From contig JAIKYR010000072.1 of assembly GCA_024682995.1 (NCBI GenBank), forward strand, positions 1 to 39,933: a stretch of 39,933 nt of DNA. Reading direction: 5' to 3'. Both the position numbers and the translations under genes were made by a program. The notes beneath the pieces are model-generated. The model saw nothing but the letters and a program-made list of their open reading frames with translations. It searched no databases and was not told the DNA's origin. The DNA is from Bacteroidales bacterium. Its GTDB lineage: Bacteria; Bacteroidota; Bacteroidia; Bacteroidales; WCHB1-69. How positions within the stretch are numbered: the first letter of the stretch is position 1; each line of letters starts with the position of its first letter. This document shows positions 8,651 through 17,152 of the stretch, in pieces.

Positions 8651-9625
8651 ATGAACACGAAAATCAACATCTTCGTCATCCTCGCAAGCCTCCTTGTGCT
8701 TGTCGGATGCCGCAACAAATCCAACAAAGAGGAGACCAAAGACGACAATTTCGTCGATTATCCTGTCGTTATTCTGCCTGATACGCTCCATACCAGCGTG
8801 TCGGACCAGTACACCCTTTATCCGCTTTCGGAAGATTTCATGGACCGCTTTTTTGAAAAGGCGCAGACCTATATCGGCAGTCATGTGCAGGCCAAGGCTG
8901 AATTCCCCACGGAGTGGGGTGTGCGCTGCAAGGAGCGTCTGCCCGAAGGTCGCGAGTTGTGGCTGCTGCAGTCGCAGTCGCGGGAGTGGATGTACCTTGT
9001 CATCACCTCCGGTTTCGGCACCCAGCGCATTCTCGACCTGTTGCCCGTGTCCGTCAATGTGGCCATCCAGAAACAGGATGTGCTTGAAACAGAGCTGTGG
9101 AACACGTACCGTCAAGCCGACGGTAACACGTACACCGTCACGAAAGAGTACGAGTGGATCAGATCCCTCACCAAGGCCACCAAACAGGGCTTCATGGAGG
9201 ATCCGGAGAAATACCACCGAAAATCCATCGTCAGCGAGCAGTTTGTCATCAACTCCTCCGGACGGTTCGAGATGGTGGAGATTGCCGACACTCTTCCCGA
9301 TTACGATGCCGTCATATTTTTCTATAACAGAAATGAAAAACCCGAAATGTGGGACGAATGCATTCCGCGTTTGCAGGCTTTCTGCGAGGAGAACCACGTG
9401 CTTTACGAAGAGGTGTACCAGAATTACCAGCAGATTACCGTGCGCGATTTTGACATGACCTCGCAGTTCGATTGTGACATCACCCCATATATCAGCGGGA
9501 TGTCGTGTGGCATGGTGATGTTCAAGAAGGGCGAAGCACCCAAATCGGTCAACTTCGGCAGTTTCGAGTACATGCAGATGTGTATGAGGCGCTATTTCAG
9601 GATCAGCAACCCGGCGATGTTATGA
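8651..9625 (+). CDS. Hypothetical lipoprotein
   Basis: This 324-aa protein has a type II signal peptide. A hydrophobic stretch IFVILASLLVLVG leads to the lipobox Cys at residue 20 (LVGC), followed by a charged RNKSNKEETKDD linker. The mature part is soluble and rich in acidic and aromatic residues. I do not recognise a family. The stop codon TGA (9623-9625) overlaps the tilS start in an ATGA arrangement, so the two genes are translationally coupled. This context does not reveal the function. Confidence 0.8.
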   Translation: MNTKINIFVILASLLVLVGCRNKSNKEETKDDNFVDYPVVILPDTLHTSVSDQYTLYPLSEDFMDRFFEKAQTYIGSHVQAKAEFPTEWGVRCKERLPEGRELWLLQSQSREWMYLVITSGFGTQRILDLLPVSVNVAIQKQDVLETELWNTYRQADGNTYTVTKEYEWIRSLTKATKQGFMEDPEKYHRKSIVSEQFVINSSGRFEMVEIADTLPDYDAVIFFYNRNEKPEMWDECIPRLQAFCEENHVLYEEVYQNYQQITVRDFDMTSQFDCDITPYISGMSCGMVMFKKGEAPKSVNFGSFEYMQMCMRRYFRISNPAML

Positions 9626-10926
9626 TGGGGCGATTCCGCACGGCGTTGGAGGAGCTGACGGGCGGGGCCGATGGCTACCGTTACCTGTTGGCGGTGAGCG
9701 GTGGGGCCGACTCCACCGTCATGGCACACCTGTTCCATGAGGTGGGGCTGGATATGGCCATTGCCCATTGCAACTTTCATCTCCGGGGCGAGGACTCCAA
9801 CCATGACATGCGTCTGGTGCAACAGCTGGCCGGACAGATGAACGTGCCACTCCTCCTTCGTGAATTCGATACCATTGGCATCCAGAAGGATTCCGGCCTT
9901 TCCATAGAGATGACAGCCCGAAAGCTGCGCTACGACTGGTTTGACGAAATAGGCAAGGATTACGATTTTATCGTGACCGCCCATCAGGCCAACGATGTGG
10001 CGGAGACCCTTTTGCTCAACTTATGTCGTGGCACTGGCCTTAAAGGCTTGGCCTCCATCCCCTCGAAGAATGGGAAAATCATCCGCCCGATGTTACAGTT
10101 CACCGCTGACGAAATCCGCGAGTATGCCCATCAGCACAGGATACCCTTCGCCATCGACTGCACTAACGCCGACGAGTCCATTAAACGCAACCGCATACGG
10201 CACTCGGTACTTCCCCAGCTCGCTGACCTGAACCCCAACATCATCCATACATTTTCCAAAAACTGCCATATCTTCCGCCAGCAGTATGGTTTTTATCGGA
10301 AACAGATGGATGAAATCATGAATAAAATACGAATTCCAACGGATCAAGGCGTTCAAATCAATATTCATGCGTTGGGCGAACATCCTTGTAAAAGCCTTAT
10401 TCTCTATGAATTGTTAAATGATTATGGATTTACGACCGAGGTAGTGGAAGAGATAGCGCGCAACCCGCAAGTCCAAAGCGGTACCCGGTATTTGTCGCCC
10501 ACGCACACGCTTCTCGTCAACCGGGATCATTTTCTGGTTCGGCCCAACAAATTGGAACAAAACAAGATAATCGAGATCCATTCGGTTGAGGAGCTGGAAA
10601 ATCATTTTCGGGTGGAGCATTGCACGGCAGAAGAGTCTATCCAATACCCGAAAAACAACCGTACGCTTTTCATTCCGGAGGAAAAGCTCATATTCCCATT
10701 GACGCTGCGCCATTGGCACCATGGCGATTTCTTCTACCCCTTGGGAGGGAACGGCAAACAAAAACTCAGTGACTTCTTCTCCGACCATAAAATCAACGTT
10801 TTCCAAAAACAGGAAGTACAACTTCTCTGTTCAGGCAACGCCATCATCTGGATTGTCGGGTTCCGTTCCGATGAACGCTATAAAATCAATTCTTCCACTA
10901 ATTATTATAAAATTTCCATCAAATGA
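9622..10926 (+). CDS. tilS: tRNA(Ile)-lysidine synthase TilS
   Basis: This 434-aa enzyme uses ATP and lysine to convert C34 of tRNA-Ile(CAU) to lysidine, so that it reads AUA. The PP-loop motif SGGADS is at residues 26-31 in LLAVSGGADSTVMAHLFHE. The N-terminal N-type ATP pyrophosphatase domain contains HCNFHLRGEDSNHD. The C-terminal TilS domain contains HHGDFFYPLGGNGKQKLSDF, which binds the tRNA. An upstream in-frame ATG at 9505 exists, but it would lie deep in the lipoprotein gene and adds residues unlike TilS. The ATGATG at 9622/9625 is preferred because it gives the usual N-terminus and an ATGA overlap with the stop upstream. The gene ends in TGA, again overlapping the next ATG. Confidence 0.96.
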   Translation: MMGRFRTALEELTGGADGYRYLLAVSGGADSTVMAHLFHEVGLDMAIAHCNFHLRGEDSNHDMRLVQQLAGQMNVPLLLREFDTIGIQKDSGLSIEMTARKLRYDWFDEIGKDYDFIVTAHQANDVAETLLLNLCRGTGLKGLASIPSKNGKIIRPMLQFTADEIREYAHQHRIPFAIDCTNADESIKRNRIRHSVLPQLADLNPNIIHTFSKNCHIFRQQYGFYRKQMDEIMNKIRIPTDQGVQINIHALGEHPCKSLILYELLNDYGFTTEVVEEIARNPQVQSGTRYLSPTHTLLVNRDHFLVRPNKLEQNKIIEIHSVEELENHFRVEHCTAEESIQYPKNNRTLFIPEEKLIFPLTLRHWHHGDFFYPLGGNGKQKLSDFFSDHKINVFQKQEVQLLCSGNAIIWIVGFRSDERYKINSSTNYYKISIK

Positions 10927-11405
10927 ACGATTCCAATTCGAATATAAAACAACCCAAGCGTGGAATCCTGTTGTGGATTCTGTCCATTTGTACCATGATT
11001 CAGGCGGGCAACAACATGCTGCTTTATGCCCTGTTCCTCTTGTTCCCGGACAAGATGGGGCAGGCGGTTGGCAACTTGACGCAGGTGCCCTTTTTTGATG
11101 ATGCGGCTTTTAAGGAGGTAATCCAGATACTCCAATCTGTTGCCGGATGGCAGTATGCTCTGCTGATACTGGTGGAAATGGCTATTTTTGCCGGAGCACT
11201 GATTATGCTTTGGAAGCTAAAACCCATAGGCTTTCACATTTACACAATCGGGCAAATAGGGCTTTTCTGCATTCTCAACTTCGTCATTGGCGGCAAGTTG
11301 ATGATGACATGGGAGGCCATCATTTGGACCATATTCATCGTCCTGCTTTTTGCCTCCCAGCTCAAATACATGCGCAAGCCTGACGAAAATACTCAAGAAC
11401 AATAA
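10923..11405 (+). CDS. Hypothetical inner-membrane protein with about four TM segments
   Basis: This 160-aa protein has hydrophobic segments at about residues 14-42 (ILLWILSICTMIQAGNNMLL), 75-95, 102-123 and 130-147, and a charged C-terminal tail (KYMRKPDENTQEQ). I do not recognise the family. The ATG overlaps the tilS TGA by 4 bp (ATGA), so it is coupled to tilS. The sufS start follows 28 bp after its stop. Confidence 0.75.
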   Translation: MNDSNSNIKQPKRGILLWILSICTMIQAGNNMLLYALFLLFPDKMGQAVGNLTQVPFFDDAAFKEVIQILQSVAGWQYALLILVEMAIFAGALIMLWKLKPIGFHIYTIGQIGLFCILNFVIGGKLMMTWEAIIWTIFIVLLFASQLKYMRKPDENTQEQ

Positions 11406-11433
11406 TTATTTTTACAAAAACAATCTGACACGT

Positions 11434-12636
11434 ATGAACCGGAATGATTTTCCCATATTGGACCAACAAGTGTATCACAAACCGCTGGTGTATTTCGACA
11501 ATGCCGCTACCACACAGAAGCCGCTGCCGGTTATGGAGGCCTTGTCGGATTATTACAGGAGCATCAATAGCAACATCCATCGCGGTGTGCATTTCTTGAG
11601 CCAGAAGGCTACCGAAGAGTTCGAGGTGGCCCGCCGGACGGTCCAGCAGTTCATCCATGCGGCGCACGATTACGAGGTTATCTTCACCCGTGGGGCCACG
11701 GAATCCATCAACTTGGTGGCGGCCTCGTTTGGCCGGACGTATATCCAATCCGGTGACGAGATCCTCATTTCTGAGATGGAGCACCACTCCAACATCGTGC
11801 CTTGGCAGTTTCTGTGCGAAGACCGCGGCGCGGTACTCAAAGTGCTGCCGTTCCAGGACAACGGCGAGTTGTGCATGCAGCAGCTGGAGTCCTTGATTAC
11901 CCCGAAGACAAAGATCATCGCTATCACTCACGTGTCCAATTCGTTAGGCACGATAAACCCGATTCGGGAGATTATACGCATGGCCCACGCGCACGATGTT
12001 CCCGTTATGGTGGACGGAGCTCAGGCGGTGGCCCATTGTCCCGTGGATGTGCAGGAGTTGGATTGCGATTTCTACTGTTTCTCCGGCCATAAGATGTACG
12101 GCCCGATGGGTATCGGTGTGATGTACGGTAAGGAAAAATGGTTGCGGGAGTTGAAACCCTATCAGGGTGGTGGTGAGATGATCAGCAATGTGACGTTTGA
12201 GAAGACCACCTATAACGACCTTCCCTTCAAATTCGAAGCGGGCACACCGGCCGTGGGTGACGTTATCGGACTTCGGAAAGCCATCGAATACATGCAGCAG
12301 GTCGGGGTGGAAAAAATTGCAGAATATGAAGAGGGCTTGCGACAATACGCCACTCAACAGCTGTTGCAGATAGAGGGCCTTCGCATCATCGGACAGGCTA
12401 AGGAGAAGGCGGCTGTTATTTCATTTCTGGTGGGAGACATCCACCCGTATGATATGGGCGTACTCCTTGATCATCAGGGAATTGCTGTGCGCACGGGCCA
12501 CCACTGCACCCAGCCGGTGATGAACCATTACCAGATTCCGGGTACCGTACGCGCCTCGTTTGCCCTGTACAACACCCAAGAAGAAATCGACCGTCTGGTA
12601 GAAGCCGTTCGCAAAGCGAAAACTATGCTGGAATAG
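11434..12636 (+). CDS. sufS: Cysteine desulfurase SufS
   Basis: This 400-aa PLP enzyme takes sulfur from cysteine for Fe-S cluster assembly. Clear motifs are FDNAATTQKP (21-30), THVSNSLGTINP (165-176), the PLP pocket DGAQAV (194-199), FSGHK with the PLP-binding Lys at 220, and RTGHHC with the persulfide Cys at 358. This corresponds to E. coli SufS K226 and C364 in a 406-aa protein. The longer frame from 11350 overlaps the preceding gene and adds 28 residues not typical of SufS, so the ATG at 11434 is chosen. No sufB, sufC, sufD or sufE lies nearby; if present, they are elsewhere on the chromosome. Confidence 0.95.
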   Translation: MNRNDFPILDQQVYHKPLVYFDNAATTQKPLPVMEALSDYYRSINSNIHRGVHFLSQKATEEFEVARRTVQQFIHAAHDYEVIFTRGATESINLVAASFGRTYIQSGDEILISEMEHHSNIVPWQFLCEDRGAVLKVLPFQDNGELCMQQLESLITPKTKIIAITHVSNSLGTINPIREIIRMAHAHDVPVMVDGAQAVAHCPVDVQELDCDFYCFSGHKMYGPMGIGVMYGKEKWLRELKPYQGGGEMISNVTFEKTTYNDLPFKFEAGTPAVGDVIGLRKAIEYMQQVGVEKIAEYEEGLRQYATQQLLQIEGLRIIGQAKEKAAVISFLVGDIHPYDMGVLLDHQGIAVRTGHHCTQPVMNHYQIPGTVRASFALYNTQEEIDRLVEAVRKAKTMLE

Positions 12637-12663
12637 AGGAGTCTTTTTTTGCGAATATTTTTG

Positions 12664-12671
12664 TATCTTTG
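12664..12671 (+). promoter_or_regulatory. -7 box for the small lipoprotein gene
   Basis: TATCTTTG matches TAnnTTTG. It lies 27 bp upstream of the ATG at 12699 and just after the sufS stop. The nearest upstream TTTG (12648-12651) is only 12 bp away, too close for a standard -33 box. Confidence 0.55.
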
Positions 12672-12698
12672 CAGCTCAATAATTTAAAATTCAAAACA

Positions 12699-13142
12699 AT
12701 GAAAAGACTATTCCCAATCTTTCTGCTTATCGTGTTAGGCTTTTCAGCCTGTACCACGGGTGAAGGTTCCAAGTATGCCGGCAAATATTCGGGTACTTTC
12801 ACGTTCATAAAAGACGGCCATACCAAAGACGGTTCGGTACGCATTACGAATAACCCCTTGTCCCAGAATGGTGTGTTGCTGTACGCTTGCCTTCCCTTGG
12901 AGTATGTCTCTACGGGTGTGTATAGAGCCAATAGTGACAATGTGGAATATATGAAAACGATTCTCGAAGCCATCGTGGGCGGCAGTAATTATATAGATGC
13001 CACTTCCGAAGCGGTGAAAAACATTAAGGTAGAGACGCTGTTTTCAGGCAATTATATGGAGATGACCGTTTGGTATGAAATCCAGATTCTCGGCACATTG
13101 ACTACCCGAGTGGAAATCATCACATTCACGGGTTCGAAATAA
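12699..13142 (+). CDS. Small hypothetical lipoprotein
   Basis: This 147-aa protein has a type II signal peptide (MKRLFPIFLLIVLGFSAC, lipobox Cys18). The mature part is Gly/Ser/Thr-rich with a beta-strand pattern (SKYAGKYSGTFTFIKDGHTK) and could be a small beta-barrel or lipocalin-like fold. I do not recognise the family. An in-frame ATG at 12669 is upstream, but the hydrophobic segment clearly begins at 12699. It is flanked downstream by the hairpin at 13163-13198, which probably marks the end of its transcript. Confidence 0.75.
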   Translation: MKRLFPIFLLIVLGFSACTTGEGSKYAGKYSGTFTFIKDGHTKDGSVRITNNPLSQNGVLLYACLPLEYVSTGVYRANSDNVEYMKTILEAIVGGSNYIDATSEAVKNIKVETLFSGNYMEMTVWYEIQILGTLTTRVEIITFTGSK

Positions 13143-13162
13143 AAGGTTTAAGCTATTTTTTT

Positions 13163-13198
13163 GATTGTAGAGACGTGCCCAGGTGCGTCTCTACAATC
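13163..13198. repeat. Perfect 13-bp hairpin, possible dispersed repeat or terminator
   Basis: GATTGTAGAGACG (13163-13175) and CGTCTCTACAATC (13186-13198) are perfectly complementary around a 10-bp loop. The arms carry GTAGAGACG, a core I recall from small palindromic repeats scattered in some bacterial genomes. It lies between the small lipoprotein and the MORN gene. No run of T follows it, so it is a poor classical terminator. Confidence 0.65.
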
Positions 13199-13222
13199 AT
13201 TTATTATATATGTAAAACAAAA

Positions 13223-14722
13223 ATGCCGTTGAAATCCGTTCTTCCGCTACTGCTGCTTTTGGTTACGGTGTGTTGCCGTGCCCAGGACACCCTTGCGCCT
13301 GCGGATGTGACGGTTTTCTATTATCCTTCTGGGGTGAAGTCCAGTGAGGGCCGCATGGTCAACGGAAAACCCGACGGCTGGTGGCGTTCGTACAATGAAA
13401 ACGGACAACTGGTATCGGAGGGCAACCGGAAAGATTTCCTGTTGGACAGCCTTTGGACATTTTATGCAGGAGGAAAACCTTATCTGACAATTAATTACAA
13501 AGCAGGGGAGAAGCACGGTGAACAGATTCAATACAGTCCGAAGGAGTACACCAAAACCCAATGGCGGCACGACACCATCGTGGGCACGGTGAACACCTAC
13601 GACCAAGCCGGCTGGCTGAAACGGACCGTGCCCTACGAGGCTGGCAAGCCCCACGGACTGGCCAAGGAGTACAACCAAGAGGGTAGGGTGGTGGCCATTA
13701 CCTCCTATTACCATGGCGTGATGAGCCGTAGCGAACGCATCAACCGTATCGACGATTTCGGCTACAAACAGGGCAACTGGAAATATTTCTGGCCTAACGG
13801 GAACATTCGCCTGGAAGGCACCTACCTCAACGACAAGAAAAATGGTTTCTTCAAATATTATGATGAAAACGGAAATTTCCTGTCGGTAGAAAAATACGAT
13901 CACGATGAGCTGGTGAAGGATGCCAAGGAGACCCGCCAATTAGACAAACGTACGGCCTACCATTCCAATGGAAGACCTTCTATCGTAGCAACTTACTACC
14001 AAAACAAGCCTGAGGGTATCCGACGCGAGTTTGACACCGCCGGCCATATCACCAAGGGGTATGTCTTCGCCGACGGCATTCTCCGCTACGAGGGCATCAC
14101 TGACATGAATGGGCTGCGCCAAGGCCTCTGGAAGGAGTATTATCCCAGCGGCGAACTGCGCTCGCAGGGACGCTACAAGAACTCCCGCCCCATCGGTGAA
14201 TGGCGTTTCTTTTTTGAGGATAAAACGGTGGAAATCCAAGGCGAATACAACAGCAAAGGCCAGAAAACCGGTGAATGGATCTGGTTTTATCCAAACGGAG
14301 ACACCATGTCGAAGGCGACATACGATGACGGCGATCTTGATGGCGAGTATGTAGAGTATGATGAGCACGGAAAACCACTGGTCAAAGGAAAGTTTGTGGC
14401 TGGATTAGAGGAGGATAACTGGTATTACCGGAACGGCACCTCCGAGGAGACTGGCAAATACGAGGGTGGCAGAAAAGAGGGTTTGTGGACCACTACCTAC
14501 GAGCCCGGCAAAGTGGCCTTCAAAATCCAATACCGGCAGGATGTCCGCGACGGGAAATACACTGCCTATTGGGAAAACGGCAACGTGAAAGTTTCCGGAA
14601 AGTATGAGAATGGCCTTCAGGAAAGCGTCTGGTCCTATTATAACGAAGAGGAAATACAGTTTTTAACCACTTTGTTTAAAGAGGGAAAAGAATTAAAATG
14701 GAATAACTATACAATAAAATGA
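13223..14722 (+). CDS. Exported MORN/YwqK-like repeat protein
   Basis: This 499-aa protein has a signal peptide (hydrophobic VLPLLLLLVTVCC, cleavage after RAQ near residue 22). It is then built almost entirely of MORN-variant/YwqK repeats of about 22-25 residues, of the form G-W-x-x-Y-x-x-N/G-G-x-x-x-x-E-G-x-Y. Examples are GNWKYFWPNGNIRLEGTY, GEWIWFYPNGDTMSKATY and GKYTAYWENGNVKVSGKY. These form beta-hairpin solenoids. Function is unknown; the family includes both toxin-immunity-type and envelope proteins. The Met at 13223 is chosen because the signal peptide begins there; the longer frame starts inside the hairpin. It overlaps the lytic transglycosylase gene by ATGA, so the two are probably one operon. 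Confidence 0.85.
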   Translation: MPLKSVLPLLLLLVTVCCRAQDTLAPADVTVFYYPSGVKSSEGRMVNGKPDGWWRSYNENGQLVSEGNRKDFLLDSLWTFYAGGKPYLTINYKAGEKHGEQIQYSPKEYTKTQWRHDTIVGTVNTYDQAGWLKRTVPYEAGKPHGLAKEYNQEGRVVAITSYYHGVMSRSERINRIDDFGYKQGNWKYFWPNGNIRLEGTYLNDKKNGFFKYYDENGNFLSVEKYDHDELVKDAKETRQLDKRTAYHSNGRPSIVATYYQNKPEGIRREFDTAGHITKGYVFADGILRYEGITDMNGLRQGLWKEYYPSGELRSQGRYKNSRPIGEWRFFFEDKTVEIQGEYNSKGQKTGEWIWFYPNGDTMSKATYDDGDLDGEYVEYDEHGKPLVKGKFVAGLEEDNWYYRNGTSEETGKYEGGRKEGLWTTTYEPGKVAFKIQYRQDVRDGKYTAYWENGNVKVSGKYENGLQESVWSYYNEEEIQFLTTLFKEGKELKWNNYTIK

Positions 14723-16323
14723 CGGTTGCGAAATTTACTTGCATAAAATATAAAATCGGGTTGTTGTTGATTTTCGTGTGTATGTTAATGTCAAACATAT
14801 ACGCGCAGAATGTCACTTCCAGCAGTCAGGACTCTACCGTGGGTCAGAATGAATCCGAACTGACGAATGCTGCCATCAACCGCGAAATGGTTCTGATGGA
14901 TTCCATGTTGAATGTGTGGTATGTGAAAAACGAACTTAAAAAGGGCAATTCTGTTCTTTCCAATCTGAAGGACGACACTAGCGCCTACGACAACAACGAT
15001 TCGATGATTTTCAAACGGTTGTCGCGTATTGTGACGGCGGTGCCGTTGGCTTACAACGACAAGGTGAAACGCTTCATCGAGCTCTATTCGGTGCAAAGGC
15101 AGCGTTCCTCGTCGGTTATTTTAGGACTGGCCCAATATTATTACCCTTGGATGAAAGAAATCTTCGACAAGTACGATGTGCCGGAGGAGTTGGTCTATAT
15201 TACCATCATCGAGTCGGCGTTGAATCCTCAGGCGGTCTCATCAGCGGGTGCCACCGGAATATGGCAGTTCATGTACGGTACGGGCAAGCTGTATGGCTTG
15301 GAAGTCAACACGTTTGTGGATGACCGTCGTGACCCCTACAAGGCCACTGATGCCGCCGCCCGCCATCTCCGCGACCTGTATAAGATCTTCAACGACTGGG
15401 GCCTGGCCATCTCTGCCTACAACTGCGGGACTGGCAATGTTCGGAAGGCTATCCAGCGGTCGGGTGGTAAGACGAACTTCTGGGGCGTGTCGCCCTATCT
15501 GCCCCGCGAAACACAGAACTATTTTCCTGCCTATATTGGGGCATTGTACATGATGACCTACCATAATCTGTACGGCATCAACCCGGCCCAGATATCAATC
15601 CCGACCAATGTGGACACCGTGATGGTGGACAAAGAGGTCCATTTCGAGCAAATTGCCGCTGTTTTGAATATCAGTTTGGATGAAATCAAATCCCTGAATC
15701 CGCAATACAAGAAGAATATTATCCCCGCTTACACGCAGCAGTTCCCGTTGCGCCTCCAATCCAATGATGTGATTCGCTATCTGGAAATGAAAGACTCCAT
15801 TCACGCCTTCCGCTACGATGATTTCTTCAATCCAACTAAGAATCTGAATGTCACGACCAACGAAAATGGTGAGGTGGTGCAGGTAACGCCCAACAAATAT
15901 CATACGGTGAAGAAGGGGGAAACCCTTTCGCGCATCGCGGCCAAGTACAAAGTGTCGGTCAACCACTTGAAATCGCTGAACCATCTGCGTAGCAATTCCT
16001 TGCGGGTAGGACAAAGACTGCTGGTTCGGAAGGGCACGACGATTGTGCGCCCCGTGACACCCGCTCCGGCGGTAGCCGACAGCACTAAGACCGTTTCGGA
16101 TTCCGCATCCCTTGTAACGACAAATCCCACAATGCCCAATGACTCGGTGCGCACGCAGCCGGTGAAGCCGCAGGGAGATATCATTTATGTGGTGAAAAAG
16201 GGCGACACGCTCTCTTCCATTGGAAGGAAATATGGTGTTTCAGCGACGGAACTGGCCAAGTATAACCACATCACCAACGTGAACTCCTTGCAGATAGGTC
16301 AGAAAATCAAGATTAAGAGGTAA
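14719..16323 (+). CDS. LysM lytic transglycosylase, MltD-like
   Basis: This 534-aa exported protein has a signal peptide (about residues 1-29, YAQ-N). An SLT lysozyme-like domain spans about 140-265. It contains ELVYITIIESALNPQA, with catalytic Glu165, then SSAGATGIWQFM and AISAYNCGTGNVRKAI. Two LysM domains follow at 394-437 (YHTVKKGETLSRIAAKYKV) and 490-533 (YVVKKGDTLSSIGRKYGV), each binding peptidoglycan. It cleaves glycan strands to 1,6-anhydromuropeptides in the periplasm. The SLT-then-LysM order matches MltD. It starts within the stop of the MORN-repeat gene (ATGA), suggesting a joint role in the cell wall. MltD-type enzymes are usually lipoproteins, but no lipobox is visible here. Confidence 0.93.
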   Translation: MTVAKFTCIKYKIGLLLIFVCMLMSNIYAQNVTSSSQDSTVGQNESELTNAAINREMVLMDSMLNVWYVKNELKKGNSVLSNLKDDTSAYDNNDSMIFKRLSRIVTAVPLAYNDKVKRFIELYSVQRQRSSSVILGLAQYYYPWMKEIFDKYDVPEELVYITIIESALNPQAVSSAGATGIWQFMYGTGKLYGLEVNTFVDDRRDPYKATDAAARHLRDLYKIFNDWGLAISAYNCGTGNVRKAIQRSGGKTNFWGVSPYLPRETQNYFPAYIGALYMMTYHNLYGINPAQISIPTNVDTVMVDKEVHFEQIAAVLNISLDEIKSLNPQYKKNIIPAYTQQFPLRLQSNDVIRYLEMKDSIHAFRYDDFFNPTKNLNVTTNENGEVVQVTPNKYHTVKKGETLSRIAAKYKVSVNHLKSLNHLRSNSLRVGQRLLVRKGTTIVRPVTPAPAVADSTKTVSDSASLVTTNPTMPNDSVRTQPVKPQGDIIYVVKKGDTLSSIGRKYGVSATELAKYNHITNVNSLQIGQKIKIKR

Positions 16324-16354
16324 TTGTTTTTAGGAGAAGTAAACTATCACACCG

Positions 16355-17146
16355 TCAAGGCTTTAACACTCTTGGAATCTGATAAACATAATCGGCAGTG
16401 TCCTGGATATAGAGACATTGGCTTCCTAAATGGAATGAACGGTATGCCGAAACAGGTAAGTCGCTGTCGTGATAGGTGTGCTGTTGCAAGTGGTAAAAAC
16501 GCAGAATGCCGTTTTGCAGATAAACCAATTCGTCACCAACCATTTGTGCACAAATCGTATTAGGCAACATGATTTTTTGCTGAAAAGATCCAAGAATGTC
16601 AAACAGATAAACCCCTTTTGTGGTGTCTGTAAGCATGATGGTCTTTTCTTGTGAGGATTGCATCGAGGTGGGATGAAAATCACTTTCCATTTGGCAGTGC
16701 GTGGTGCCAGTAATGTTGAGTTGTAAATCGGAAAGGAGAAGTGTCTGGTTCTGATTGTCGTATAGTGCGATTTTGCTGGTGCCGGCCATGGCGGCCAACG
16801 AAATGGTGAACAAATTGTGGTCCAATAGGTTCAGTGTGTTTCCAATGGGTGACAGTTGGTTGTCGAGCAGGACGATGCAGGCTGCTTCTTGATAAAAAAC
16901 CAGAATCTTGGAAGGATAGGAAGCATCAACATGGGTGATGGTTCCAAGCGACGGATTGCTATAGTTTCGCGCCAGATTGCCATCGCGGTCGTATTGCATT
17001 AAGGAAGGTCCGGACCAGGCATAAACATTGTCAAATAGATCGACGGTGTAATGCTCTAATGGATAGGGACTAAAAGGTCGTCGCTCTTGGGCGTTGGCGA
17101 CACCCAGAGCGACGAAGGTATAGAGCAATATGAGTATTCTCTTCAT
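16355..17146 (-). CDS. Secreted propeller-like protein (hypothetical)
   Basis: This 263-aa protein has a signal peptide (MKRILILLYTFVALGVANAQ, cleavage after NAQ). The mature part has repeated short segments such as YDRDGNLARN, LLSDLQLNITG and GVYLFDILGSF. These look like beta-propeller blades, but no defined family is recognised. It is the last gene of the minus-strand unit and starts 6 bp after the OmpP1-like stop. The stop codon is TGA. Confidence 0.75.
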   Translation of the reverse strand: MKRILILLYTFVALGVANAQERRPFSPYPLEHYTVDLFDNVYAWSGPSLMQYDRDGNLARNYSNPSLGTITHVDASYPSKILVFYQEAACIVLLDNQLSPIGNTLNLLDHNLFTISLAAMAGTSKIALYDNQNQTLLLSDLQLNITGTTHCQMESDFHPTSMQSSQEKTIMLTDTTKGVYLFDILGSFQQKIMLPNTICAQMVGDELVYLQNGILRFYHLQQHTYHDSDLPVSAYRSFHLGSQCLYIQDTADYVYQIPRVLKP

Positions 17147-17152
17147 GTAGGA

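Noticed and set aside
9505-9621. Upstream start for tilS at 9505
   Set aside because: It is embedded in the lipoprotein coding region and adds residues unlike TilS.
13175-13222. Upstream start for the MORN-repeat gene at 13175
   Set aside because: It lies inside the hairpin, and the signal peptide begins at 13223.
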